Source of the DNA: Gigaspora margarita
Lineage: Eukaryota; Glomeromycota; Glomeromycetes; Diversisporales; Gigasporaceae
NCBI GenBank assembly: GCA_009809945.1
Contig: WTPW01000559.1
Coordinates: 168,767 to 232,766 of the forward strand
Direction: 5' to 3'
Length of the DNA: 64,000 nucleotides
Shown here piece after piece: positions 36,359-48,705 of this stretch; within the stretch, counting starts at the first letter, position 1, and each line of letters starts with the position of its first letter. The position numbers were made by a program, and so were the translations under genes. The notes below the pieces were generated by a model that worked only from the letters and a program-made list of their open reading frames with translations, was not told where the DNA came from and ran no database searches.

Positions 36359-38794
36359 ATGAGTAAATCAATGACTCTCCAAAAATGGTTCGAAAATTCT
36401 TTAAAAGAAGATATTATTAAATATGATTATTCTGTATATGAAAATGTAGAAGTAATTGGAAAGGGTAAGAGCTTCTCATTAGTTCAGAAATACAATCTGA
36501 TAACCTAGTATTTATGCCAATTTAAATTTACAAGGCGGATTTGGTATTGTTTATTCAGCTAATTTTAATGGGGAAAAGGTCGCATTAAAAAGTCTCAAAT
36601 GTAACGAAATAAATAAAGAAGTGTCCAAAGAATTTATTAAAGAAGTAATCACTATTCATTGTTTCTCTGGTCTTTTATACGATCTAATAGTTTATTTATA
36701 TATTTATAGCTGAAACAATTGCATGCTATTAATTTTCATCCTAACATCAATCAATTCTACGGAATTACACGGGGTATTGTAATAATATTATTGTAGCTAA
36801 GTAAATATTCTTCAAATAATATTTTCTATTAATTGTTAATTAGATCTTGAAAATAAATTCATGATGGTACTACAATTTGCCAATGGAGGGAGCCTGCGGC
36901 AATTTTTTTAAAAAAAAAATGGAACGATAATACCTTTGAAATTTCATTAAACGAAATTATTCAAATTTCAAAGCAAATTACTGACAGGTTAGGACATTTG
37001 CATAAAAATAATATTATTCATTGTGATTTGGCAAGTATCAATTATTTATTACTCTAATTCCAATTAATTTTATTTTCTGAAATCATGAATTAATTTTATA
37101 AATATTTGATTTAGCATTCTAAAAATATCTTAATAAATGATGATAAATTTTTAATCGCAGACTTTGGATTATCAAGACAAATAGATGATACCTACAGTTT
37201 TTCATCCTCAATTGCAAAAGGTATGCCTGCATATCTTGATCCACATTGTTATTGCCAGCCTGGAAAAAAGCCCAATGAAAAATCAGACATTTACAGCTTA
37301 GGAGTGATATTTTGGGAGCTTACAAGTGGAGTTCCTCCATTTTTAAGTACATCTAATGGATTTGTGATATTAACACAAGCATTCGCTGGTTACCGGGAGC
37401 AGGCAATTCCCGGTACGCCGACGGATTATGCAAACCTATATAAGAAATGCTGGAATGCTGTACCGAAAGAACGTCCAACAATATTGAAAATACTTGAGAT
37501 TCTTAATTCAATATCAAAAAGAGAAACCTTACAATTTATTAAAAATTGCAATAAAGAACTTATTCCTGCCCTAGATACAATAAACGAACAACCTCAATTT
37601 TACACAATTGTGCATACTTATGATTTAGAACTTCTAGGAAAATCTTATTATAAACTACAAAAATATGAAAAATCACTCGAAAGTCTGACAAAATTATTAA
37701 ACATTGATCCAAAAAATATCGCCGCATTGAGAACCCGAGGACAAACATATTATAAGACTAGAAAATATGAAAATTCTCTTGAAGACCTAAATAAAGCATT
37801 AGAAATTAATCCTAACGATGCAATATCTTTAAGAGTTAGAGGAAACGCCAATTATAATTTAGGGAAATATGACGAATCACTTGAAGATTTAACGAAATCA
37901 TTGGAAATTGAACCAGATCATCCATTTGCATTAAAATCCCTGGGACAAACATATTATATATTAAACCGCTATGAAGAATCAATTGCAAATCTAGATAAAT
38001 GTCTAGTAGTAGATCCGAATAATCCTAACAGGGCAACTACTCTAAGACTTGGTGGAGAAGTATGCTATATGTTAAAACTCTATGATAAATCCCTCAAATA
38101 TTTAACCGAATCACTGGAGCTTAAACCTAAAGATGTGTTTACGCTAAAATTCCTATCTCAATCTTATTTTAAGTTAAAAAGATACGAAGAGTCTTTAGAC
38201 AACCTGACAGAATTGCTAAAAATTGATCCCAAAAGTGCAATCGCATTAGAATTTCTAGGGATATCATATTATAAGTTAGGAAACTATATAGAATCTGTTG
38301 AAATTTTAACAAAACTATTAAATTTAAATAATGAATCAAAAAATAATAATGCATTAAGAACACGAGGACAAGCATATTTTATGCTTAGAAATTATTATAA
38401 CTCTCTTAAAGATTTAAATAAAGTGTTAGAAATTAATCCAAATGATGCAAAGGCCTTAAGAGTCCGAGGAGTAACCTATTATATTTTGGAAAAATATAAC
38501 AAATCGCTTGAAGATTTAATGAAATCATTAAAAATAAAGCAAGATCATCCATTTGCTCTAAGATCTCGAGGAAATACATATTTTAAGTTAGGTTGTTATG
38601 AAGAATCTCTTGCGGATTTAAATAAATCATTGGAACTTGAACCAGATAATTTATATGCATTAAAATCCCGAGCGAAAATATATTCTGAACTGGGCCGCAT
38701 CGTTGACTTACAGACTGATTTGGACAAAATATTATTAATCGAAGAACGAAAAAGAAAAGAAGGATCTCTCAAGATATCATTAGTAGAGTTGTGA
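36359..38794 (+). CDS. Protein kinase fused to 11 TPR repeats (frameshift in exon 4)
   Basis: Exons are 36359-36464, 36535-36644, 36710-36773, 36844-37030 and 37115-38794, about 714 residues once one frameshift is allowed for. The kinase part has GKGGFGIVY, VALKSL, HCDLHSKNIL (non-RD), ADFGLSR, MPAYLDP and DIYSLGVIFWELTSGVPPF. From about residue 320 come eleven 34-residue TPRs (pattern LxxxGxxYYxLxxYxxSLxDLxKxLEIxPxx), a helical scaffold for protein partners. The kinase is of the tyrosine-kinase-like class, probably in cytosolic signalling; substrate unknown. Exon 4 contains seven T then ten A at 36903-36919, two bases more than the sister gene predicts, giving an immediate stop. The 523 codons after 37223 are clean, so this may be a sequencing error or a very recent lesion. 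Intron 4 begins with GC instead of GT. Confidence 0.85.
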
Positions 38795-41680
38795 CCCAAA
38801 CTTTTCTATTTAGTTACGGCGTTTCTACTTTATTTGGGTTTGGGAATCATTTCTAAACCCGTCAATTCATTATACGAATGTCCGTGAATTTAAATTATTC
38901 AATAAAAAATTTGATTTTTAATAGGGTATATCCTAGTTTAAAGGTTGATAATCTAAAGATCGAATTCTATTCAAAACCATAGATTGATAATTAACTATAG
39001 TTAAGTCAGTAACACGTAAAACATGTTGTTTGAGTATTGCCAAGTAATAAAAGAATTCGTATCATCGTTAAAACTAGTGATGCAGACGAATCATTGGGAT
39101 GATTCACCTGCATCATTAGTTAAAAATCATACCAAAAGAACCTGATTATTAGAAAATACCAGAAATGAAGTGCAACAAAGAATATGTTTAATAAAAAGTG
39201 AAGTGGTATATTTAATGCGCATCTGATTAGACAATTTATTCTTGTGATTTCATCTTAAGACTTCTATAAGTAATACAGTTTTTTATTACACCATTTAAAC
39301 TTATGCATATTACGAATACTTCGATGTGTGATAAAAGAAATAATTCTATAATATATGATAATATGTTAATTTCCTCATCTAGTCATAGTTTAAATATAAA
39401 AATTATTTGTTTTTAAATTTGTGATATACGTAAGTTATTTGCGGCTGTGCTATCAATTTATGTGTTGACTAGCACGGGCTATTCACTTTTGTTAAACTAC
39501 TTGATTCGTTTCACTTAATTTGGCATCCGATAATAAAATGAACCTTGATATAATTATTCTATCAATATCATAACATAAAAAGTATATTAGACACAAAGTG
39601 AACTAAGCGTTGGCTATGTAAATAGTGGTTAAGATAAAAGCTATGAAGTTTTCTCTGCAAATTCTATAATATCTCATAATATATAGAGCTCTAAATTGCT
39701 CGGGCCGTGGATAGTTTCTACACCACAAATCCACCTTTTAGACACTCACATTTTTCATATTTTGTCTATTGTGTCTTAGTCCAATTGATCCTAATCAATA
39801 AAAATTTCGTGATCTTTATAGGCTAAAGTTATCAGATGATTTTATAAGGTGCCAGCCATGTTTTAAACGATCCCTTTATTTGGGATGAGTCCCAAACACA
39901 ATTTTTACATGTAAAAAAATTCGGATTTTGGCCGTAATATAATTTATATGTCAGAAGAAGTGTTTAGCATTACGGCAAATTAGAGACATTTTGAAACCTA
40001 GTAAATACTGCTTGGGATTCTACCAAATCCCAACTAGTAAGTTTGGACCGCAACCCTAATCATTAGATTTTCATAGATAATGAAAATATTGAGATTTTAT
40101 TTCATGAGAAATGCGCAAACATATTTATACAATGAGGTTGTAATTTAATTGCTCAATATCTGATATAAAAAATTTGTCCAGACCGACAACAATATATCAG
40201 CAATTGTCATAATAAGATATGAATTTTGATCAATTTAAAGAACATTTTTATATTAATATATAGATTTTTTCATAGTCCTTTAACATTTATTCTCACTATC
40301 TCATGTTTTTGAATCAAATTCCGGACACTTGAAAAATCAGCTAACCCAGTGATCAACAATCACATGATGACGTCACTTGTTTACCAGAATTACACAGACT
40401 GGCCTAAACTATATCCTCAAACTATCCCTAACCTAGGCCGAATGGTTGTCATGTGACATTGTGATGTTCACTGGTTAACTCTTCAAGTTTTTTTCCATTT
40501 CTGCTGACGATAGGCAAATTTATTGTGTTTACATTTTGTAACGCTTAATAGGTCGAGTAGGCTCGATATATTATACTTGTAATATATTCCCTCGTAATTA
40601 TTGATATATGCCTTCGCAATAAAGATAACTCGCAAAATACATACGCCTTATGGTGGCTAAAAAAATAAACTCGCTCGAGTTACAACCCAATAAACAAATA
40701 CCTTATAACCTTGATTCTATACACAATAATTGCAAGATCTATTAAAATTGCCTAGGGACAATGATGTTCTGCATTTCTCGGAATGCCGAAGAATCACGAA
40801 ATCACTCTGTAAACGAAGAATAATGCAGAAATGTATCATAAATGACACAGAATTCTTGAAAATTCATACTCATAATAATATTCGATCATTGCAATACAAA
40901 ACAATAGGTGAAATTCAAACACTTCCGTATGAGGCGCGAAATAACGCGTATCTGCGAATTATTTCGAAAACTTGCGCGTTATTGCGAAACATCATGCACA
41001 GTATTCGAAATATTATACCATTTTGAGAAAAAACTTACAACTAATAAAAACTTTATTGAGACTTCACTCAAGTACATATAAGGAGACGCATATGTGTGTT
41101 ATTTTGAATTCAGATGATTTTTTAGAAAAGTTGAAATTTCAAAATAACTCCATAATATTCATAATTATATTATGCTTTTCATTAACGCCAACTCACATGA
41201 AAACCTCAATAATAATTGTAAATACATATACAAAAAACTATAGGTATTACTAGTAATAAATAGCAAAGTATTCGTTCAAGTTCTCAAGAATAGATGTTCT
41301 TTGAGAATTTTATAACTTTGGTATGATAATAAGTGTTATATTAAAAGATTTTGAAATTCTAAAGTTACTTGAGCAATTCGTATATTAGCAAATTACACTA
41401 AGGTATTCTATAACAAAAAGCAAGTTTAGAAAATAGATAATAACATGAATATTATTATTATTATTATTATTATTATTACAAAATTGACAATAAGAAATAT
41501 TAATATTTATAAAATGAATTAATTGTTATAAAAAAGAACTGGAATTAAAAAAGTATATAAAACTTTTAACAAATTTTGTAGGTTGTTTTAGTTTTTTTAA
41601 AAATATTTTTTATTAAAAAAACAAATAATTCTTGTAATTATTATTATTATTATTATTAGAAAACACAATAAAGAAATCGG
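38795..41680. other. Long intergenic stretch, no gene recognised
   Basis: 40320-40500 repeats motifs seen elsewhere (AACCCAGTGATCAAC also near 9637; TTTCTGCTGACGATAG also near 55305). About 40530-40640, with TTCGCAATAAAGATAAC, could be an LTR end, but no partner was found. Open frames at 40730-41026 and 40972-41253 have no recognised family; codon content around 40900-41000 (GCGAAATAACGCG) looks repeat-derived. (ATT)n microsatellites lie at 41450-41478 and 41638-41658. Confidence 0.4.
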
Positions 41681-43157
41681 AGATCTGCCCTGAACGCTGA
41701 TTGGTCTTTTATTCGTGATTTGATTGGTCAATTTCAGAAAATGTGACCAGTGACGTACGATTCGTCATATCGATGTGTTAATAATGACGACAAAGTTAAC
41801 CTCACCAATTTTATCTGTATATTTTAATGTTTTTATTGGCTGCGTTCAAAAACGTGATCAAATTGTGGGAAATTTTTTTGGCCAGCCTATGACGATTCCT
41901 ATTTCAAACTGTAATTATTGATATTTGTTCGTTTTAATGATAATATCATATTTTGTTATCAATCTACAAATTATAAATCCTCAGGGAGTTCACTTTTGGC
42001 AATTGTTTTCAAGAGAATGTTATGTAAGATTAGGCCACACAAAGTTTATTTTACGTTTTGCATTACATAGAATCTGAAAACTTCGGTCGTTCGGATTTTT
42101 TTTTAAAAATTTACTGTAAATTAATTAATTGAATAATGATTAGTCATTTCAGAAAACGTGACCATTGTGTGGGAAAACTTATTTTTACATACAAACTTAC
42201 CAATTTTATCAATCTACATTATATAATTTATTGGCTGCACCCAAAAACGTGATCAAGTTGTGGGAAAATTTTGATCAACTATGACGATTCCTATTTAAAA
42301 CTGTAATGGTAAAGTAATTTTTCAATCGGTCAGATTTATTTAGCAAAGTTGATTTTTCGTTTTGCATTACATGACTGAAACTTCGGTCAGTCGGTTGGAT
42401 TTTTTTTACTTTACTATAAGTTAATAAATTAATGTTTACATCTAAGATTCGGCTATGCAAAATTTGATTTTTCGTTTTGCGTTACATGGAATCTGAAAAA
42501 TTCAGTCCGTCGGAATTTTTTTTTTGTTATTTTTTTTTTTTTTTTTTTTTTTGCATGACTGAAACTTCGGTCAGTCAGTTGGATTTTATGATTTTATTTT
42601 GCTTTACTATAAGTTAATAAATTAATGTTTACATGTTTACATTAGAGTTGGGCAACGAAACGAAACCTCCCCGAAACTAGTTTCGGTTTCGGTATAATAC
42701 GAAACTAGTTTCAGATTTTTAAAAAAAATCCGAATCCCCCGAAACCCGAAACTCCGAAACTATAATCCGAAACACCTCGAAACTATATTTCAAAATTTTG
42801 AAAATTTATAATATATAATTTATATATAATTTATAATATATTGATTTATTAATTAATAAATAATAAATAAAATTTTAATAAATAAATATATAATAAGAAA
42901 TATATTTATAAATAAATAAATAATAAAATAAATAATATAAGTAAATATTTTATATTATATATATTTAAGATAAAAAAAACCTTAATTAAGCAAAAATCTC
43001 AATATATACAATATAAATTTATCTAAAGCTGATTTAATATTTTGTGAAATGATGTATTAAATGGGTCTTTTTATAAATAAAATTCTCTAAATTGGCCATA
43101 AATATATTTCCTGACTCTTTTTTAGAATGATTATATTTTTTTTAATTATACTGCAAT

Positions 43158-43811
43158 TAGAGTTCTTCAAACTCCAATCAAATCAAATATTAGGCATATT
43201 TGAATTTGATAAAATCAAATAAACCTTGATTTGAATTTGATTTGAATTAAAAATTCTGTATTTGAATTTGATTTGATTTGAAATTTTTAAAATTTATAAA
43301 TTTTTTAAAGGTAGAGTGTAATGTAGATCATTTTTAATAGTAATCACGTTGCAAATTATGCAGATCATATGATATCATATGATTTACATAGATTCTAACC
43401 AATCAGAATTAATTATTTCTGTAGATCTCCTCGTAAAAATAAACAACTCCTCGCAAATTTTATAGTATTGAAAAATTAAAAAATATATTGAAATATTCTT
43501 GCTTATATTTACAAAAGATTAAAAATCAATTTTTTATATTGTTTTCTGACTAATTTAATTTAATTTTTAAAATTATTATAACTTGTTTATATAAACTGAT
43601 GATTTTTGTATGTACAACAAATAATTTGCCATTTATATTTATATTGTATTACACTATACCCTTAAATTAAATCAAAAATTTCAAATATTTGATCAAATCA
43701 AATCAAATATTTATTAATTTGAATTTGATTTGATTTGAAAATTTTGTATTTGAATTTGATTTGAGATCAAATTTTTGATCAAATCAAATCAAATCAAATT
43801 GTGGAACCATA
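43158..43811. mobile_element. hAT-like element nested in 42643-44305
   Basis: Starts TAGAGTTCTTC and ends GTGGAACCATA; ACTGCAAT flanks both sides exactly (43150-43157, 43812-43819). Subterminal DNA is built from TTGATTTGAATTTGA repeats. It contains the TTAA-flanked element at 43309-43661. Confidence 0.85.
43309..43661. mobile_element. TTAA-flanked TIR element, copy A
   Basis: Inner ends read AGGTAGAGTGTAATG and CATTAC-like ...TACACTATACCC, each bounded by TTAA (43305-43308, 43662-43665). A TTAA duplication is typical of piggyBac-type transposons. Two relatives are at 44843-45454 and 56678-57179. Confidence 0.75.
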
Positions 43812-44838
43812 ACTGCAATATTTAATCATTTGTTGCCAAATTTTAGCTGCTGAAGTTGCAATTCTTAAAAATTGAGTTTTTTAATTTCTAACGCCAAAGG
43901 AAAATATAAAAACTTAAATATAACCTATATGTAAATATGTATGTTTTCTCATGGCAGGGCTTAAATATTTACGTACTATCATGTTAGGGGAGTGACAAAA
44001 ATTAGGTAATTTTAGGGGGGGTAAAAAATGTTGAAATTATATATAGGAACCTGTCCAAATCTATATTAAGGAGGGGAAGGGGGGTAGGCCTCTAATAAAA
44101 AATAATCAGATGATTAATGACATGGCCCTTAGCATGATCTACAATACCATATCTTACTAAAAATTTAATTTTAAATAGTTTTGGGGTTTCAGATAAGGTT
44201 TCGGGTTTTGGTCAAGGTTTCAGAGTTTCAGATGAGGTTTTGTAAGTTATAATCTGAAACCGAAACTTTCGGATTTGGCAAAAAAGGTTTTGGTGCCCAC
44301 CTCTAGTTTACATCTAAGATTTGACCATGCAAAATTTGATTTTTTATTTTGCGTTACATGGAATCTGAAAAATTCAATCAGTCAGCATTTTTTTTTGTTT
44401 TTTTTTTTGTTTTTTTTACTTACTGTAAATAATCTTTTTTTTGTAAATTAATAGAATAATGATTAGTCATTTGCAGAAAACGTGTTCAGTATGTGGGAAA
44501 CCTTATTTTACATATGATTTGTCATATCAATATGTTAATAATAACGACAGAGTTAAACTTACAATTTTATCAATCTTATATAATTTATTAGCTGCATCCA
44601 AAAGTGTGATCAAGTTGTGGGAAAATTTTTGGTTACCTGTGATGATTCATATTTAAAACTGTAATGATAATGATTAGGCCAAGCAAAACTATTTTTCATT
44701 TTGCATTCATGGAATCTAAAAACTTTGTTTGTTTGGTCAGATTTTTTTTTATTAATTCAGCAAAGTTGGTTTTTTGTTTTGCATTACATAGAATCTGAAA
44801 ACTTCAGTCAGTCAGAATTTTATTTATTTATTTTTTTT

Positions 44839-45280
44839 TTAAGGGTAGAGTATATGTCGATCATTTTCAATAATAGTAAAATTGTCGTATTATGTATCAC
44901 AGCATAAAAAATTTACTACTATAGTTAAATAAAATGCATTTTGTTTACATAAAAAAAAAAACATATTTACAGTATTTTCAATATCCGAATTTTCATTTCA
45001 AAGCAAAGAATTTAATATTTTATATTTAATTTTTTAAAAAAAACATGCTAAGAAGTTGNTTTAAGGGTAGAGTATATGTCGATCATTTTCAATAATAGTA
45101 AAATTGTCGTATTATGTATCACAGCATAAAAAATTTACTACTATAGTTAAATAAAATGCATTTTGTTTACATAAAAAAAAAAACATATTTACAGTATTTT
45201 CAATATCCGAATTTTCATTTCAAAGCAAAGAATTTAATATTTTATATTTAATTTTTTAAAAAAACATGCTAAGAAGTTGG
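44839..45280. repeat. 220-bp direct duplication joined at an N
   Basis: The sequence 44839-45058 is repeated almost exactly from 45061 to about 45280, with an undetermined base at 45059 at the joint. Both copies start TTAAGGGTAGAGTATATG. The position of the N suggests an assembly join, not a biological tandem. Confidence 0.85.
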
Positions 45281-45454
45281 TCATAGTTACGGGTGTTAGA
45301 CTTTTTTTGCGGGTGCTAAAACAAGTTAAACCCAGTTTTTGATAGTAAATAAAATATCTAGAATATTCGATACATATTAGTATTAGCTATTTTGTGTTAC
45401 TGACGATCATAACAATAATTTTCATAGTAAAAATGACATCATTACACTCTACCC
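44843..45454. mobile_element. TTAA-flanked TIR element, copy B
   Basis: Ends GGGTAGAGTATATGTC and ATTACACTCTACCC, bounded by TTAA (44839-44842, 45455-45458). Length is inflated by the 220-bp duplication. It sits in the satellite block, interrupting one unit. Confidence 0.8.
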
Positions 45455-47929
45455 TTAACTTTACTGTAAATTAATAGAATAATATTTACATATAAGATAA
45501 GACTATGAAAAGTTGATTTTTTGTTTTGCATTACATGGAATTTGAGAAATTTAGTCAGTTAGTTGGATTTTTTTTCTTCTACTGTAAATTAATAGATTAA
45601 TGTTTACATCTAAGATTATGCCACACAAAAGTTGATTTTTCATTTTACATTGCATGGAATCTAAAAAATTCGGTCAGTTAGTTTTTTTTTTTTTTTTTTT
45701 TTTACTTTACTGTAAATTAATAGAATAATGTTCACATATAAGATAAGACCATGCATAGTTGATTTTTTATTTTGTAGTTGGATTTGTTTTTCTTCTACTG
45801 TAAATTAATAGATTAATGTTTACATCTAAAATTAGGTCACGCAAAAGTTGATTTTTCATTTTACATTACATGGTATCTGAAAAATTCGGTCAGTTAGAAT
45901 TTTTTTTTTTTTTTTTACTTTACTAATATAAGGCCATGCAAACTTGATTTTTCATTTGCCATTACATGGAATGTAAATTTCAGTCAGTAGGTTGGATTTT
46001 TTTCTTCAACTTAAATTAATAGAATAATGTTCACATCTAAGATTACACCATGCAAAAGTTGATTTTTCATTTTGCATTACATGGAATTTGAAAAATTTAG
46101 TCAGTCAGTTGGATTTTTTTTTCTTCTACTGCAAATTAATAGATTAATGTTTACGTCCAAGATTAGGCCACGCAAAAATTGATTTTTCGTTTTGCATTAC
46201 ATGGAATCTGAAAAATTCGGTCAATTAGAATTTTGTTTTTCTTTTTTTTTTGTTTTTTTTTTTTACTTTATAATATAAAGCCATGCAAAGTTAATTTTCG
46301 TTAGCCATTACATGGAATGAAAATTTCAGTCGGTAGGTTGGATTTTTTTTCTTTTACTTAAATTAATAGATTAATGTTCACATCTAAGATTACGCCATGC
46401 AAAAGTTGATTTTTCATTTTGCATTACATGAAATTTGAAAAATTTAGTCAGTCAGTTGGATTTTTTTTTCTCTACTGTAAATTAATAGATGAATGTCTAC
46501 ATCTAAGATTGGCCACGCAAAAGTTGATTTTTCATTTTGTATTACATGGAATCTGAAAAATTCAGCCAGTTGGTTGGGTTTTTTTTCTTCTATAGTTAAT
46601 TAATAGATTAATGTTTACATCTAAAATTAGGCCACACAAAAGTTGATTTTTGTTTTGCATTACATGGAATCTGAAAAATTCGGTCAGTTAGTTTATTTTT
46701 TTTTTTATTTTTTATTTTTTANTTTACTAAAATTAATAGAATAGTATTAACATATAAGACCATGCAAAGTTGGTTTTTCATTTGGCATTACATAAAATAA
46801 AAAATTCAGTTGGTAGGTTGGATCTTTTTTTTCTTCTACCAAGTTAATAAATTAATGTTCACATCTAAGATTACGCCATGCAAAAGTTGATTTTTCATTT
46901 CGCATTATATGGAATCTGAAAACTCAATCAGCGGGTCTGATTTTTTTTTTAATTTAATGTAAATTAATAGAATAATGTTCACATTTAAGATTAAGCTATG
47001 AAAAGTTGAGTTTTTGTTTATTTATATGGAATCTGAAAGCTTCAGTCAGTGGGTCAATGTTTTTTTAATCTACTGTAACCCTGAGAAAAGTGGTCCAGGT
47101 GTTGGTACAGGTTGGCACAGGGATGTCTGGATAGGCATGTATCATGTAGCACATAAGACACAAAACACAAACCAAAATGTGACAAAATGGCACATATATT
47201 ATGTTTTATGGTATTGATACATGCATTGGGTGGCACGTATTAGCATGTTTTATTACATTACTTTACGTGTAATTACTGTGCCAAAACCTGTAAGTTTTGG
47301 TTTAGTAAAGTGCAGCAAAACCCGGTCCATTTACGATTCAAAATGTCCGGGTAAGCAGTCCAATTCAGACCAATTCAATCTGCCAACACAGATCACAAAT
47401 GGACAAATCCGGACATCTAGCTGAGCCACGCTTAATTATGTCTCTCCATAGAAACACATGCCTACACGGACCAAATTTTTCTTAGGGTAAGATTAGACCA
47501 TGCCAAGTTGTTTATTCATTTTGCATTACATGGAATCCAAAAACTTGGATCAGTCGGGCACTTTTTTTTTAATTTACTGTAAATTAATAGAATAATTCCA
47601 AATCTAAGAATAGGCTATGCAAAGTTGATTTTTCGTTTTGCATTACATGGAATCTAAAAAATGGGTTGGTAGTCAGATTTTTTTTAATTTACTGTAAAAT
47701 TTGTAAAATGATGTTTGTATATAAAGTTATGCAAGATTAATTGTTTATTCTGCATTGCAAGGAATCATTAGTAAAAAAAACAAAAGAAATGTCAGTATAG
47801 AAAGATTTTACAATATAGATGCTGGTATAATCAGAGTGATGTGTAATTTCAATGTAATTTATACAAATTTAGCTGATCAAAAAATAAACAAATAAGATGG
47901 GTGGCGCAAAGTGCCACCCATCGAACTAG

Positions 47930-48705
47930 TTATTCAATAATTTGGACATTACTATTATAATTAAAAAATTCTATTAATAAAAATAAACAATACTAATAAT
48001 TTTAAAAATATTTAATTTTTTCATTTTAAATCAAAAAAGAATTTGCATTTGGGACAAACAGCAAAAGTAAAAAAAAATTGTTTAAAAAATTTGAATTTTG
48101 AAAATTGGATTAATTAGAATAAAATTGCTATTTTTTAAACTATTTTTCAGAAAAATTTGTCTAGATTTTAAAATATTTTTTTATAGAATTTTTTTTAAAA
48201 TATATTTTATAAACTTTATTAAAAAATTTTTTTAATATTATTAATTAATAAACTTTAAACAATAAAGGTTTTTTTTGTTATTAAGATGAGGTCTTGTTTG
48301 TGTCTTTATTAGGTAATTTATATAAGCCGTTATATAAAAATCTATATAAACAACTTAAATATACGATATCAAACATATATAAATTATATGCGAGAGTAAA
48401 AGCTTAAACTACTTTATTTGCAATTTAAATTTACTAGAGTAATAATAAAATTATTTAATTAGAATTGGAGTGGCTAAAACCCATCTGGATTTGTGAATAA
48501 TCCAGATGAGTTTTAGTTTAAATTTGTATATACTTTAAAATAAAGGGTTTTACTCACTTTGATATAATTAGATATAGGTTATTGTAGACTAGTAATAGCA
48601 ATTAGGGTTTTAAAAAGAATATATATATTTTAAAATAAGAAAGTTTGCTCATTTTGATACAATTAATATATAAGTTACTACAAACTATAATTAGTAATTA
48701 GACAT
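47930..48705. other. Intergenic, short tandem duplication
   Basis: A hairpin AAAACCCATCTGGATT / AATCCAGATGAGTTTT lies at 48476-48519. A roughly 80-bp segment is repeated imperfectly at about 48525-48610 and 48630-48700 (ACTTTGATATAATTAGATATA type). No coding trace. Confidence 0.5.

Larger units (their letters stand above)
42643..44305. mobile_element. hAT-like element in the satellite block
   Basis: Starts TAGAGTTGGGCAACGAAAC and ends TTTTGGTGCCCACCTCTA; GTTTACAT flanks both sides exactly (42635-42642, 44306-44313). Subterminal DNA carries many CCGAAACT / AGTTTCGG motifs at both ends. It contains the element at 43158-43811. No transposase is visible; the hAT relic at 19090-20440 has a similar end and might be related. 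Confidence 0.9.
41690..47929 (+). repeat. Satellite block (plus copy) ending in hairpin/CTAG
   Basis: A tandem array with unit near 115-125 bp: T-rich start, TACTGTAAATTAATAGA, ATGTTCACATCTAAGATTA, GCAAAGTTGATTTTTC, TTTTGCATTACATGGAATCT, then GTCAGTCAGTTGGAT (pieces of one unit). About fourteen units can be followed from 45480 to 47000. The right end has a hairpin at 47896-47922 (GATGGGTGGC stem) followed by GAACTAG and T at 47930, matching the end at 1894. This resembles a Helitron 3' terminus. The block hosts TIR elements at 42643-44305 and 44843-45454. No Rep/helicase gene was found. The 5' limit is uncertain. Confidence 0.7.

Noticed and set aside
37560-38799. Minus-strand frames at 37560-37748, 38169-38375 and 38596-38799
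   Set aside because: Shadows of the TPR-coding exon on the opposite strand.
40325-40480. Possible hAT-like element from CAGTGATCAACAATCAC to the inverse near 40478
   Set aside because: The ends match only partly (CAGTGAWCA) and no 8-bp duplication could be found.
40730-41253. Two overlapping frames of 98 and 93 codons
   Set aside because: No family resemblance, no splice or promoter support, and short repeats in the DNA; left unassigned.
45480-47000. Regular repeats that could suggest a CRISPR array
   Set aside because: The spacing is that of a 120-bp satellite with repeats directly abutting and no unique spacers; the genome is eukaryotic.
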